64,000 nucleotides of DNA. Source: Roseibium sp. MMSF_3544 (lineage in GTDB: Bacteria > Pseudomonadota > Alphaproteobacteria > Rhizobiales > Stappiaceae). Below, one piece after another: positions 1-9,872 of the stretch. The notes beneath the pieces were generated by a model. That model had not been told where the DNA came from. It saw only the letters and a list, made by a program, of their open reading frames with translations, and did not search any database. The position numbers and the translations under genes were made by a program. Position 1 is the stretch's first letter. Every line of letters begins with the position of its first letter. The DNA is taken from the NCBI RefSeq assembly GCF_030732845.1, contig NZ_JASHKA010000005.1, forward strand, positions 269,271 through 333,270, in the 5' to 3' direction.

Positions 1-1642
<1,642 letters not shown>

Positions 1643-1672
1643 TCGAAGCCGGTTGTTTCGATCTTGGCAAGG

Positions 1673-1702
1673 AGCCTCGCGGAAACGCGGGGCTTTTCTT
1701 TT
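1673..1702 (+). terminator. Rho-independent terminator after eno
   Basis: The sequence AGCCTCGCG-GAAA-CGCGGGGCT forms a GC-rich stem of about nine pairs (one G-U) closed by a GAAA tetraloop and followed by TTTTCTTTT. It starts 31 bases after the eno stop codon. Confidence 0.9.
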
Positions 1703-1746
1703 GAGTTTCAGCAGTCATCCAGATTGAAATGGTCGCAATTGCTAGC

Positions 1747-2286
1747 CTAGCGCACGCCTAGGTCAATCGCCCGGTTGATTTCGATGCCCCTGTTCGCCGC
1801 GTGATAAGTCGGAAACGGCAAACGGTTTGACGTCACGATTTCGCGGCGAAGCCACTCTCGCTCCTCCAACTGATGCAATGACGTCGACAAGGCCCGATCG
1901 GTGATCGGCGCCAGGTCAGACTTGATGATTGAAAAGCGCCGTGGGGATGCCGTGAGTGCCAGGATCGGCACCGTCCAGCTCCGGCGTAGCAACGCAAATT
2001 CTCGGTCATCTGGAACTGCTTTCACGATCCTGCTTGCGATTGCGGCAGCTTCTACACCTTGCGGGGTCAGGCGGAATTCCGGCCGCAGTGGATGTCCGTG
2101 ACCCGGGTTTCTTTCCAAAAAACCAAGCTCGACAAGATGGTCCAGGCTCGAAGCAAAGGACGTACGGCTTGCACTTGTTGCAGCAAGCAGGGGTGCCTGA
2201 CGTCCAGGCATGCCTTCATGCATCAGGGCCAGGATATTCAACGACCACGCACGGGACGTAAGCTTGACAAGCGACTTAATGTCCAT
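1747..2286 (-). CDS. HxlR-type transcriptional regulator with two winged-helix modules
   Basis: 179 residues. Two consecutive HxlR-like winged-helix segments are visible. The first, about residues 10-75, has RAWSLNILALM, SRTSFASSLDHLVELGFLER and a wing followed by RLTPQGVEAA. The second, about residues 100-150, has RRSWTVPILALTASPRRFSIIK and RALSTSLHQLEEREWLRRE. Ordinary HxlR proteins have one such domain and dimerise, so this looks like a fused pseudo-dimer. The gene is divergent from a VOC-fold gene with only 40 bases between the start codons, and that gap holds an inverted repeat (see operator), so autoregulation and control of the neighbour are likely. Family HxlR proteins often sense electrophiles or aldehydes; the ligand here is unknown. 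Confidence 0.75.
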   Translation of the reverse strand: MDIKSLVKLTSRAWSLNILALMHEGMPGRQAPLLAATSASRTSFASSLDHLVELGFLERNPGHGHPLRPEFRLTPQGVEAAAIASRIVKAVPDDREFALLRRSWTVPILALTASPRRFSIIKSDLAPITDRALSTSLHQLEEREWLRREIVTSNRLPFPTYHAANRGIEINRAIDLGVR

Positions 2287-2307
2287 AAAGTATAGTTACA
2301 TTACTTT
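2287..2307. promoter_or_regulatory. Inverted-repeat operator between the HxlR-type and VOC genes
   Basis: AAAGTA (2287-2292) and TACTTT (2302-2307) form a perfect 6-base inverted repeat with a 9-base spacer in the 40-base divergent intergenic region. HxlR/YodB-type regulators are known to bind TACT/AGTA-type palindromes, so this is the likely binding site of the adjacent regulator. It immediately abuts the regulator's start codon, which fits autorepression. Confidence 0.6.
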
Positions 2308-2326
2308 TAAACAAAAGGGAAGTTTC

Positions 2327-2701
2327 ATGCCACTCGTCTCATTGGACAACACCATTACGCTTGCCATGTCAGTCCGGGACCGTCATGCAAGCGCAGACTG
2401 GTACGCCGCCAAACTCGGGTTCGAATTGATCCACCATATTGACGAAGCTGGATGGAGCGAAATGCAAACCAAAACAGCTGGTGTCACCCTTGGACTGGGG
2501 GAACAGACCGAGCCTGCGCCCGGTAACACGGTTCCGGTCTTTGGCGTTGCCGATATCAAGACCGCAAGAGACGCCCTTGAAACCGCCGGGGTGAGGTTCG
2601 ATGGCGATACTGAGACCATTGAGGGAATGGTGAGTACGGCGACATTTTACGATCCGGACGGCAACGCCTTGATGCTGGCTCAGGATTTGTCCAAGAGCTG
2701 A
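2327..2701 (+). CDS. VOC-superfamily (glyoxalase/bleomycin-resistance-like) protein
   Basis: 124 residues with one betaalphabetabetabeta module pair: TITLAMSVRDRHASADWYAAKLGFEL at the N-terminus and STATFYDPDGNALMLAQ at the C-terminus, the usual ends of a VOC domain. A glutamate and histidine suitable for metal binding are not obvious in all four usual places, so the reaction cannot be named. The ATG at 2327 is preceded by AAGGGA at good spacing; the open frame upstream to 2210 overlaps the divergent regulator and is not used. Probably regulated by the adjacent HxlR-type protein and possibly involved in aldehyde or electrophile defence (inference). Confidence 0.82.
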   Translation: MPLVSLDNTITLAMSVRDRHASADWYAAKLGFELIHHIDEAGWSEMQTKTAGVTLGLGEQTEPAPGNTVPVFGVADIKTARDALETAGVRFDGDTETIEGMVSTATFYDPDGNALMLAQDLSKS

Positions 2702-2768
2702 GGGGAGCGAGGCAGGTAACGGTCCGGATACCCCGAGTGGTGTCGGAGCCAGCTTTGGCGGCTGTGAC

Positions 2769-3443
2769 CTAACCCTGCTGTTCCGCTTCAGAATCCGTCC
2801 GTGTTTCGTCGGCGTGCTGCAGGGCGGCTGCGATGGTTTCGGCTTTTTCTGCACCGGCAAGAACAAACCTGCCGTCAATGATGAAACAGGGCACGCCGGT
2901 GATACCGGACTGCTGCGCTCTTTCGATCTGCGCCTCGGTCTTGTCGAGATCCGTTTCCGTTTCCAGGAGCTGCTCGACCAGGTCGGATTGCATCCCGGCC
3001 TCGTCGGAGATGCGCACCAGCGTCTCCGACTTTGTCAGATCTTCTCCGTCGAGAAAAAACGCTTTGAACAGTCGCTCGACGACTTCGTCTTGCAGATCGT
3101 CCGCGCGTGACCACAGGATCAGCCGATGGCAATCAAGCGTGTTTGGCGACAGCTTGATGTCGTCGAAGGCAAAATCAATTCCTTCTTCCTGTCCGGCGGC
3201 CTTGATCCGGCTGTAGATCGTATCGGCCTGATCCATGCCGCCGAACTTGTCACTGAGATATTTTTTTCGGTCCTTGCCCGTTTTCGGAAGCGTCGCGTCC
3301 AACTGGAAGGGGTGCCAACGCACGGCTACGTCGAGCTGCGGGACTGATTTCAACGCAGCTTCCAACCGCCGCTTGCCGATGAAGCACCAGGGACACATGA
3401 CATCTGAAACGACATCGACAGTTATCGGGGAGGGAGTGGTCAT
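2769..3443 (-). CDS. DsbA-family oxidoreductase (FrnE/2-hydroxychromene-2-carboxylate isomerase-like)
   Basis: 224 residues from the ATG at 3443. The N-terminus has the thioredoxin-fold start ITVDVVSDVMCPWCFIGKRR with a CPWC active site at about residues 17-20, and the end carries the cis-proline block SGITGVPCFIIDGRFVLAGA, as in FrnE-type proteins. No signal peptide is present, so it is cytoplasmic. An extended frame reaching 3551 has no family similarity at its N-terminus and was rejected. FrnE-like proteins are disulfide oxidoreductases, some involved in oxidative stress or polyketide tailoring; the specific substrate is not evident. It stands alone between convergent and divergent neighbours. 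Confidence 0.88.
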   Translation of the reverse strand: MTTPSPITVDVVSDVMCPWCFIGKRRLEAALKSVPQLDVAVRWHPFQLDATLPKTGKDRKKYLSDKFGGMDQADTIYSRIKAAGQEEGIDFAFDDIKLSPNTLDCHRLILWSRADDLQDEVVERLFKAFFLDGEDLTKSETLVRISDEAGMQSDLVEQLLETETDLDKTEAQIERAQQSGITGVPCFIIDGRFVLAGAEKAETIAAALQHADETRTDSEAEQQG

Positions 3444-3599
3444 GGATCTACCGAATTCTTGGTTGTTATGCCGGAATCCTAGTGATTTCCGCGCATTTTC
3501 CAACCCCAAAACGATGCATATCCCTGGATTGCGGTCCCTTTTGAAGAACACGAAAGCGTGTGAGGGTTTCCAGTTCTCTTCGGTGACCTCGAAAGAAAC

Positions 3600-4781
3600 C
3601 TAACGCACGGTATGCGTCAAGATTGAGCTGATCCGCTTTTGAAGCCGCACGGTACCCGCCTCGTTTTTCAAGACGGCGACGGGTCCAAGATCCTTGACCA
3701 GGCATACGAGGTCTTCGTCCCGGCTCGTGGCATCGGCGATCGACAACAGTGTGGTGTTGAACTCTTCAAGCTCTTCAGGCGTGGAGACGGTGATCCCGAA
3801 ACTCTCCGGTTTCAATCGCAATTCCCAGAGATCCAGTCCTCGGACGGCCAGCGCATTGCTGCAGGTCTCTAGATAGTTGGCGTAGTATTCTGTCCCGAGA
3901 CCGCCTTCATTTATCTGCTGGCGAAGCCACATCTGGCTCTCCGCAAGAATCCGGTCAGCCAGCCTTCTTCGCTTACCAAAGCGGATCGCTGAAGCCATCC
4001 GCATTGTGAGTGTCTCCTTGAGGTTGTCGCCGACAATCACGTCGGAAGCCCCGTTGCGGAATAAAAGCGCGGTATCTTCTTCCTTTTCGCAAACTGCCAA
4101 AACCGGCAGGCCGGCGAACCGGGCGTCACGCCTGATCTGCCGTATGTAGTCGACGGCTTCCTCAAAGGGAGCGTCGATGACCACGGCATCAAAGGCGCGC
4201 ATTGACATGAACTCGACCGCCATCTTGCCGTCGAACGCGCCGACGACCTCGACTTTCTGGTCGCTTGCGTCCTGCCACTCCAGAAAACGTCCACTCAGGC
4301 CAACGACCATCAGGCTGCTGGTCCCGGTATGATGCGGGGCCGTGCCAAAGCCAGGTATGCGGCCAAACACCTTTCGACGAAGCTGGGCCTCTTCTGTTCG
4401 CATGAGTGCACGCTGGTGAATGCAGATCAACATCAGCAACACATCGTCCGGCACAACGCGGTCAATAATTGCAGTTGCCTGGAGCCCTTCGGGCAACACG
4501 TCGTCGCCATCTGTCAGGACATAGAACGGAACGTCGCAGGTCAGCGCAGCGATTGTCGGCAAGAGCCATTCGAAGAAAGGCTGTTTTTGAGTTTCGTTCA
4601 GGCACTTGATATCCACGACGACCGCTGCTGGCAGAGCAGTCGGAAGCGAGCTGCCTCGTTCGAACATCTTTAGCAGCGACACGTCAAGATCTTCGGGCGC
4701 GTCACCATTGCTGCTCCGTTTGGGCCGCCGGCCGGCATACCAATATGGTCCACGCCACGAAAGCGACGTTTCTAAATCCAT
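3600..4781 (-). CDS. Tandem receiver-like protein with degenerate GGDEF-like C-terminus
   Basis: 393 residues starting at ATG 4781 (a TTG 24 bases upstream is the only alternative). Residues about 40-125 and 155-265 resemble two receiver folds: AAVVVDIKCL and, in the second, FDAVVIDAPFEEAVDYIRQIRRDARFAGLPVLAV followed by FRNGASDVIV, the typical end of a PleD-type receiver. A phospho-accepting aspartate appears as VVIDAP in the second module. The remaining 120 residues align in layout with a diguanylate cyclase domain, but I see no GG(D/E)EF signature. It is therefore probably a signalling protein without cyclase activity; the function is an inference from fold-like patterns only. Confidence 0.6.
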   Translation of the reverse strand: MDLETSLSWRGPYWYAGRRPKRSSNGDAPEDLDVSLLKMFERGSSLPTALPAAVVVDIKCLNETQKQPFFEWLLPTIAALTCDVPFYVLTDGDDVLPEGLQATAIIDRVVPDDVLLMLICIHQRALMRTEEAQLRRKVFGRIPGFGTAPHHTGTSSLMVVGLSGRFLEWQDASDQKVEVVGAFDGKMAVEFMSMRAFDAVVIDAPFEEAVDYIRQIRRDARFAGLPVLAVCEKEEDTALLFRNGASDVIVGDNLKETLTMRMASAIRFGKRRRLADRILAESQMWLRQQINEGGLGTEYYANYLETCSNALAVRGLDLWELRLKPESFGITVSTPEELEEFNTTLLSIADATSRDEDLVCLVKDLGPVAVLKNEAGTVRLQKRISSILTHTVR

Positions 4782-4960
4782 GCCCTGTCCCCACCTAGGG
4801 ACCAAAGAGGTTCAGGGTTCAATCGTGGTGCGCGTCGGATATTGGCCACGAGTAAAACCAGAACTCCAAAGTCCCTCAAGGCCCCGCTTTTGTTGCCCAC
4901 GCGGGTGCCATTCAAGTTCGGAAACGATCATTGAACTACGGCGATACTAGGTTCTTTGAT

Positions 4961-6589
4961 CTAAGCCACCGCGGCCGGCAAACGCTGCGTCCGCATGGTC
5001 AGCTTTTCTCTGAAAATTGTACCATCAGGATTGCGCGGCAGTGACTGCAAAATCAGCACGCGATGCGGGATTTTGGCAAGATCCACACCTTCGGCATCCA
5101 GATAGGCAAAAAACGAGGACGCGTCGGGCACGCTGGCTGCTTCTGGAACCAGCGCAGCGTACATCCGCGCGCCGAGCGTCGGGTCTTCAACGACGAATGC
5201 GGCTGCTTCTTTTATGCCCGGATAACTCGCATATATGACATCAATAGTCTCCAGATTGCCGGTCCCGACAGCATAAACGCCCGGTATTCCAAAGCCGGCA
5301 ATTCCATCGTCGGCAAGCTGAACCTTGATGTTGGTATTGAGGAAACCGGTTCCCTCCCAGCGCACGCGCCGTTGTTCACCGTTGAGGGTCCGCCAGCCGA
5401 TGTTTGGAACCATCGGCCCCTTCACCAGCAAGGTGGGTGTTTGTGCCTCCACCTCTGTGACTGCAATTTCCAGAAGGGCTGGCCCGCTCTCACACCCGTT
5501 TGGCCCGTTATGCTTTCCCAAGGCTGTCGCCTTGACTTTCGCCGATGGTCCGCGCGCCTTGGCAACGAGCGCAAATTCGTCGGCAACGTGAAGGTCGACA
5601 AGCCGTCTGCGTGCGACAAACGTCGTCGGATGTGGCGCCGAGATGTTCCAGGCGGCAAGGACGGTGGTCTTTGTATTGGTCAGTTTGCGGTCGAGTGTTT
5701 GCGCCAATGGGCCAGGTGTCAGGACGACATCGGCCTGCACTTCATTTGCGTGTGCCGCGAGATTCGCAAGCGACGTCGGGTGATGAAGATGCAGCGTGCT
5801 GCCGGTCATCAGAAACGGCACCAGCCCCCCGCCAAGCCCTGTCAGGCCGCTGAGCGAGTAGGGCACCAGGATCGAGCTGCCGTCCTTGATATGGGATTCA
5901 TCAACAATCATCTGACCGGCGGAGACCCAGTGATTGTGGCACCGGCTCACCGGTACGTTCTCTTCGCCACTCCGGCTCCAGCAGATCGTTGCCGTATGAT
6001 CAGCCGGATCTGGACGTTCATTGGAGACGAATTGCAACTCGTCGCCCATCTCCGTGAGCATCGGTCCAAGTTCGATGAGGCCGTCCGGAATGTCTTTTCC
6101 AAGCCCGAACACAAAGCGCAGCGCAAAGAGGTCTGCCGCGACGTCCCGGGCAGCGATGCCGACATCCCGCGTCTCGACCCTGTCGGCAGCAATAAAGCCT
6201 TTTGCGCCAATCGAATTCAGCGCTTCCAGCACATTCTTTTGCCGCCAGTGCAGCGGCAGCGGGGAGACAATCAGGTCAGCGCGTAGTGCTGCCATGAAGG
6301 CAATGACGGTATCAACGGTGTTTGGCGCCTGCATACCGATGACATGGTCCGCGCTCAGCCCGACAGTCTTGTAAAACGCTGCGAGACGGTCAATTTCCCC
6401 GTCTGCTTCGCTATAGGTCAGTTTGCGCGGTTCTCCACCGGTCCATGTGGCCCGGTCCGGTGCATCTACCAGTGCAAGCCGGTCGGGATGTTCTGCAGCG
6501 GTCTTGCGGAGAAGTTCGTCAAGCGGCACATCGGACCAGGCTCCGCTTTCGTGATATTCCTTGGCAAGGCTTTCGTGGGTGGCTTTCAT
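4961..6589 (-). CDS. AMP-binding (ANL) superfamily protein, probably catalytically impaired
   Basis: 542 residues with the length and order of an acyl-CoA synthetase: N-terminal PLDELLRKTAAEHPDRLALVDA, central ILVPYSLSGLTGLGGGLVPFLMTGSTLHLHHP, and C-terminal GIPGVYAVGTGNLETIDVIYASYPGIKEAAAFVVED and LQSLPRNPDGTIFREKL. Several core motifs are altered. The ATP P-loop TSGTTGxPKG is replaced by ICWSRSGEENVPVSR, the YGxTE motif is not recognisable, the TGD motif reads WEGTGFLNTN, and the A10 lysine of GK(I) is threonine (DGTIFRE). Family knowledge says that lysine is needed for adenylation. It sits 24 bases downstream of a YejA-like binding protein and is probably cotranscribed with it. A pseudoenzyme or a strongly diverged synthetase are both possible. 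Confidence 0.75.
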   Translation of the reverse strand: MKATHESLAKEYHESGAWSDVPLDELLRKTAAEHPDRLALVDAPDRATWTGGEPRKLTYSEADGEIDRLAAFYKTVGLSADHVIGMQAPNTVDTVIAFMAALRADLIVSPLPLHWRQKNVLEALNSIGAKGFIAADRVETRDVGIAARDVAADLFALRFVFGLGKDIPDGLIELGPMLTEMGDELQFVSNERPDPADHTATICWSRSGEENVPVSRCHNHWVSAGQMIVDESHIKDGSSILVPYSLSGLTGLGGGLVPFLMTGSTLHLHHPTSLANLAAHANEVQADVVLTPGPLAQTLDRKLTNTKTTVLAAWNISAPHPTTFVARRRLVDLHVADEFALVAKARGPSAKVKATALGKHNGPNGCESGPALLEIAVTEVEAQTPTLLVKGPMVPNIGWRTLNGEQRRVRWEGTGFLNTNIKVQLADDGIAGFGIPGVYAVGTGNLETIDVIYASYPGIKEAAAFVVEDPTLGARMYAALVPEAASVPDASSFFAYLDAEGVDLAKIPHRVLILQSLPRNPDGTIFREKLTMRTQRLPAAVA

Positions 6590-6613
6590 TTCGTCTTTCG
6601 TCCGTAGGTCCGA

Positions 6614-8485
6614 TTATTGCGCGGTCGCAGACCACCAGGTGTCAAATTCATGTCCATAGAGGGAGTGATGATCAGGTGGAACGACGACCTTCCATCGTGC
6701 GACCCAGTCGTCAGATACGTGATAGAGCGGAACGGCGTAGGCGCCTGAAATCAGCACTCTGTCAAAGGCTCTTACCGCGTCCACGAACTCGTCGCGGCTG
6801 CGCGCGCCGACAATCACATCGATGAGAGCATCGATCGCCGGCTCGTTTGCTCCAACGAAATTGAAAGAGCCTTCGGCGTCTGCTGCTTGCGACGACCAGC
6901 GGCCGTATTGCTCCGCGCCGGGCGAAAGCGAGGCGTACCAGGTGTTGAACACCATGTCGAAGTCGCGTTTTGTCCGGCGGTCTTCAAACTGCGATGGATC
7001 GACACTACGCACGCTGACGCCAATGCCGAGAAGCTCCACCGTGCGGGCATAGGCCAGAGCAAGTTTTTCTTCGTCTTCGTTCTTGGCAAGGATTTCAAAC
7101 GCAAGCTGCTGTCCGTCGGCTTCGTTGACAAGCTTGCGGTCTTTCAAAGCGTATCCGGCCGATTTGAACACGTTCAGAGCATCTCGCAGAACCTTGCGAT
7201 CACGCCCGGATCCGTCAGCGTCCGCGGGGCGCCAGGTGCCGGCCATGACTTCCGGATCAACAGCGTCAGGGAAGGGGGCCAGCAACTCCTTCTCCCGCTC
7301 GCTTGCCGCGCGACCGACGGAGGAAAGCTCGGAGTTATCCCAGTACCCGACAGTTCGCGAATAAAGATCGTAGTAAAGGTTGCGGTTGACCCATTGGAAA
7401 TCGAACAGCATTCGTAGCGCTTTTCTGACCCTTACATCTGAAAATTGAGCGCGTCGGGTGTTGAACGCAATTCCCTGCATCGGGGCGGGCACGCCGCGCG
7501 CAATGTCCATCTGGACAACATCGCCGTCTTTTGCCGCCGGGAAGTCAAAACCGGTCGCCCAGCGCGCCGGATCCCGGAATTGAAGCGCATTGACCAGTCC
7601 CTTCTTGAAGGCTTCCTGCAACGTGGTCTCATCGCGGAAATATTCGATGCGCATCTCGTTGAAATTGTCGAACCCGGCCTTTACCGGCAGGTCCTTTGCC
7701 CAATAGTCGGGATTTTTTTCATAGACCACGAGCCGGCCAGGTTCGATTGTCTTGAAGGTGTACGGGCCACTGCCGACCGGCGGGGTCAGTGACGACTTGT
7801 CGAAGTTCTCAGCATCGGTGTTTTTCTTTGAAAAAATGGGAGCCAGAGCGATCAGCAGCGGCAATTCCCGGTTTTCTCCATTTTCAAACACCAGTTTGAG
7901 CCGGTTCGGCTCCGTAACTTCTTTATCAACAATAGCGGCGTACCAGTTGCGGAAGGGCGGGCGACCCTTGTCCCGGATTATTTCCAGGGAAAAAATGATG
8001 TCGTCGACTGTTACGGGCGTACCGTCGGAGAATTTGGCATCCGGGTTCAATTCAAACTCGATCCATTCCCGGCTGTCGGGCATGCGCACACGTTGGGCAA
8101 CCAGACCGTAGAGCGAAAACGGCTCTGCGTATGAACGAACCATCAGGCTTTCAAGAATGTTGTTGCCGAACTGGCGTTCCCGCATGCCGCGCGCTGAGGT
8201 CCAGCCTCCCTGAACGATGAAGGAGTTCAGGCTGTCGAAGGTTCCCTGGACACCGAGCGTGATCGTGCCGCCTTTTGGGGCGTCCGGATTTGCATATGGG
8301 AACGGCTCACCGGGAGCGAGAGCAGGAGACCCGTGCATGGAAATTGCGTGAGTCCAAGGGACATCCTCGTCAGACCCGTGGGCGACCCCGGTAAGAGCGG
8401 GCATCGTCAGACAAAGCAAGGTCAGGGCCATTCGCCGTGCAGGATGTGTCCCGATAGCAGCCCTCACAATTTCAAAGAAACGCAT
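6614..8485 (-). CDS. YejA-like extracellular solute-binding protein (peptide ABC transporter, family 5)
   Basis: 623 residues from ATG 8485, preceded by AGGCGG; a GTG six bases upstream is too close to that ribosome site. The N-terminus has an arginine-containing signal peptide with hydrophobic core LTLLCLTMPALTGVAHG. The mature start PFPYANPDAPKGGTITLGVQGTFDSLN is typical of the YejA/oligopeptide subgroup of family-5 binding proteins, and FSDGTPVTVDDIIFSLE and FNTRRAQFSDVRVRKAL are classic family-5 blocks. It would capture peptides or similar ligands in the periplasm. No permease or ATPase genes are adjacent; the downstream partner is the ANL-like gene. Confidence 0.9.
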   Translation of the reverse strand: MRFFEIVRAAIGTHPARRMALTLLCLTMPALTGVAHGSDEDVPWTHAISMHGSPALAPGEPFPYANPDAPKGGTITLGVQGTFDSLNSFIVQGGWTSARGMRERQFGNNILESLMVRSYAEPFSLYGLVAQRVRMPDSREWIEFELNPDAKFSDGTPVTVDDIIFSLEIIRDKGRPPFRNWYAAIVDKEVTEPNRLKLVFENGENRELPLLIALAPIFSKKNTDAENFDKSSLTPPVGSGPYTFKTIEPGRLVVYEKNPDYWAKDLPVKAGFDNFNEMRIEYFRDETTLQEAFKKGLVNALQFRDPARWATGFDFPAAKDGDVVQMDIARGVPAPMQGIAFNTRRAQFSDVRVRKALRMLFDFQWVNRNLYYDLYSRTVGYWDNSELSSVGRAASEREKELLAPFPDAVDPEVMAGTWRPADADGSGRDRKVLRDALNVFKSAGYALKDRKLVNEADGQQLAFEILAKNEDEEKLALAYARTVELLGIGVSVRSVDPSQFEDRRTKRDFDMVFNTWYASLSPGAEQYGRWSSQAADAEGSFNFVGANEPAIDALIDVIVGARSRDEFVDAVRAFDRVLISGAYAVPLYHVSDDWVARWKVVVPPDHHSLYGHEFDTWWSATAQ

Positions 8486-8751
8486 AACCACCGCCTGATT
8501 TTTCCTTGATTCCCGCCTTTGAGCCTAGCACATGGTTTGTTGCAACGCGCCTGCAACAACACACAAAGACAAAGATATACAGATTTGAATCAAACAAGAG
8601 CATTGCGTTGCATATCGGCCACCCTCTTGCCCTAATTCAGTGCCTTACCATGCAATTCACAGATCTATTGTTGTAACGGGCCTTGCGGTAAACTCCGGAA
8701 TGCCTCAGAACAACGCGAAGATTTCGCACATGCACGATTGAGGACGTTTCG
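8486..8751. other. Divergent intergenic region
   Basis: 266 bases between the YejA-like gene and the IalB gene, AT-richer than the flanks. It should hold both promoters. I see no convincing small gene, RNA motif or terminator here. Confidence 0.5.
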
Positions 8752-9363
8752 ATGAAGAGTGTATTGAAAAGAGGATTGTTCGGATGCGCCGCTGCGGCAT
8801 TCGTGGCCGTGTCTTCTTTTGCAGCTGCTCCCGCATCCGCCCAGGAAGACAAGAGCCCTTGGACAAAGGCGTGCAACACAAACCCGGAAACGCAGAAAGA
8901 AATCTGCTTCATTTCGATTGAGTTGCGCACAAATACCGGTCAGTTCCTGAGCAACATCGCCATCCAGGAGACTGAAGGCGAGGCTCGCAAGAAGTTGTTG
9001 GTTGCCGTTCCGACCGGTGTTCTGATCCAACCCGGACTGCGCATCCAGATCGACGACAGCAAGCCGGTCCAGGCGAAGTACAGCATCTGCGCCCCGAACG
9101 CCTGTTATGCCGAACTTGCGATTGACGACACTTTCGTCAATGCCATGAAACAGGGCGGCGAAATGCGCGTCGCGCCGTACAATCAGCAGGCCAAGGAAAT
9201 CGTCTTCAAGATGACCCTGATCGGTTTCACCAAGGTCTATGACGGCGAACCGATGAACCTTGCCGAATTGCAGGCGCGTCAGGAAGAATTGCAGAGCGAA
9301 CTGCAAAAGCGGGCAGATGAAGCGCGCCAGAAGCTGATCGACGCTCAAAAGGAAAGCCAGTAA
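8752..9363 (+). CDS. Invasion-associated locus B (IalB) family secreted protein
   Basis: 203 residues. A signal peptide is clear (KRGLFGCAAAAFVAVSSFAAAPASAQ, cleavage near residue 29-30). The body has the IalB features: PWTKACNTNPETQKEICFISIELRT, RKKLLVAVPTGVLIQPGLRIQID and YSICAPNACYAELAIDD with four cysteines likely to form disulfides. The last 40 residues (AELQARQEELQSELQKRADEARQK) are a predicted coiled coil, an extension seen in alphaproteobacterial members. In Bartonella IalB is linked to host-cell entry, but the family is widespread in non-pathogens and its role there is unclear. A strong terminator follows 20 bases after the stop. Confidence 0.9.
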   Translation: MKSVLKRGLFGCAAAAFVAVSSFAAAPASAQEDKSPWTKACNTNPETQKEICFISIELRTNTGQFLSNIAIQETEGEARKKLLVAVPTGVLIQPGLRIQIDDSKPVQAKYSICAPNACYAELAIDDTFVNAMKQGGEMRVAPYNQQAKEIVFKMTLIGFTKVYDGEPMNLAELQARQEELQSELQKRADEARQKLIDAQKESQ

Positions 9364-9382
9364 GGCCGAGCCTTACTCGAAC

Positions 9383-9416
9383 AAAAAGGCCGGAACGACT
9401 GTTCCGGCCTTTTTTG
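9383..9416 (+). terminator. Rho-independent terminator after ialB-like gene
   Basis: AAAAAGGCCGGAA and TTCCGGCCTTTTT form a 13-pair stem around a six-base loop, with the T-run continuing past the stem. The symmetric A- and T-tracts allow bidirectional function, so it may also terminate the convergent HspQ-like gene. Confidence 0.93.
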
Positions 9417-9446
9417 TGTCTGCTGAACGAAAAATGACGTTGCCTT

Positions 9447-9770
9447 CTAGTGGATCTCGACACTGCGCGGCAAATAAGACCCGTCCGTCTGCTCTTCGAA
9501 AATTTCCTCGACCTGAGGATGACGAACCGGTTCGCCCGTCATGTCGGGTTCCAGGTTCTGTTCGCTGACATAGGCAACATATTCGGTCTCCTCGTTTTCC
9601 GCGAGAAGATGATAGAAGGGCTGGTCGCGCACCGGACGCACGTCCTCGGGAATGGCATTCCACCATTCTTCCGTGTTGCTGAATGTCGGGTCGACATCGA
9701 AAATCACACCCCGAAAAGGGTAAATCCGGTGCCGGACGACCTGACCTATTCTAAATTTTGCCGTTCGCAT
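9447..9770 (-). CDS. hspQ: HspQ/YccV-like protein (hemimethylated-DNA-binding domain)
   Basis: 107 residues from ATG 9770 (MRTAKFRIGQVVRHRIYPFRG). The conserved blocks GVIFDVDPTFSNTEEWW, QPFYHLLAENEETEYVAYVSEQNLEPD and the C-terminal PVRHPQVEEIF match the YccV/HspQ family well. In enterobacteria HspQ is a small cytoplasmic protein that promotes Lon-dependent proteolysis and binds hemimethylated DNA in vitro. An upstream open extension to 9842 has no family similarity. The gene is convergent with the IalB gene and shares its terminator region. Confidence 0.88.
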   Translation of the reverse strand: MRTAKFRIGQVVRHRIYPFRGVIFDVDPTFSNTEEWWNAIPEDVRPVRDQPFYHLLAENEETEYVAYVSEQNLEPDMTGEPVRHPQVEEIFEEQTDGSYLPRSVEIH

Positions 9771-9872
9771 GGTTACTCGTCCGCCTACTGCATGCAACGC
9801 CGGGATACCGTGTCGGCAGCCTGCTTGCAAGCGTTGTAACATTAAACACTAAACCAGAGGCCTTGCGAATTT

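Noticed and set aside
5063..6286. 407-codon plus-strand open frame
   Set aside because: Antisense shadow of the ANL-like gene; no domain recognised and composition is that of the opposite strand's codons.
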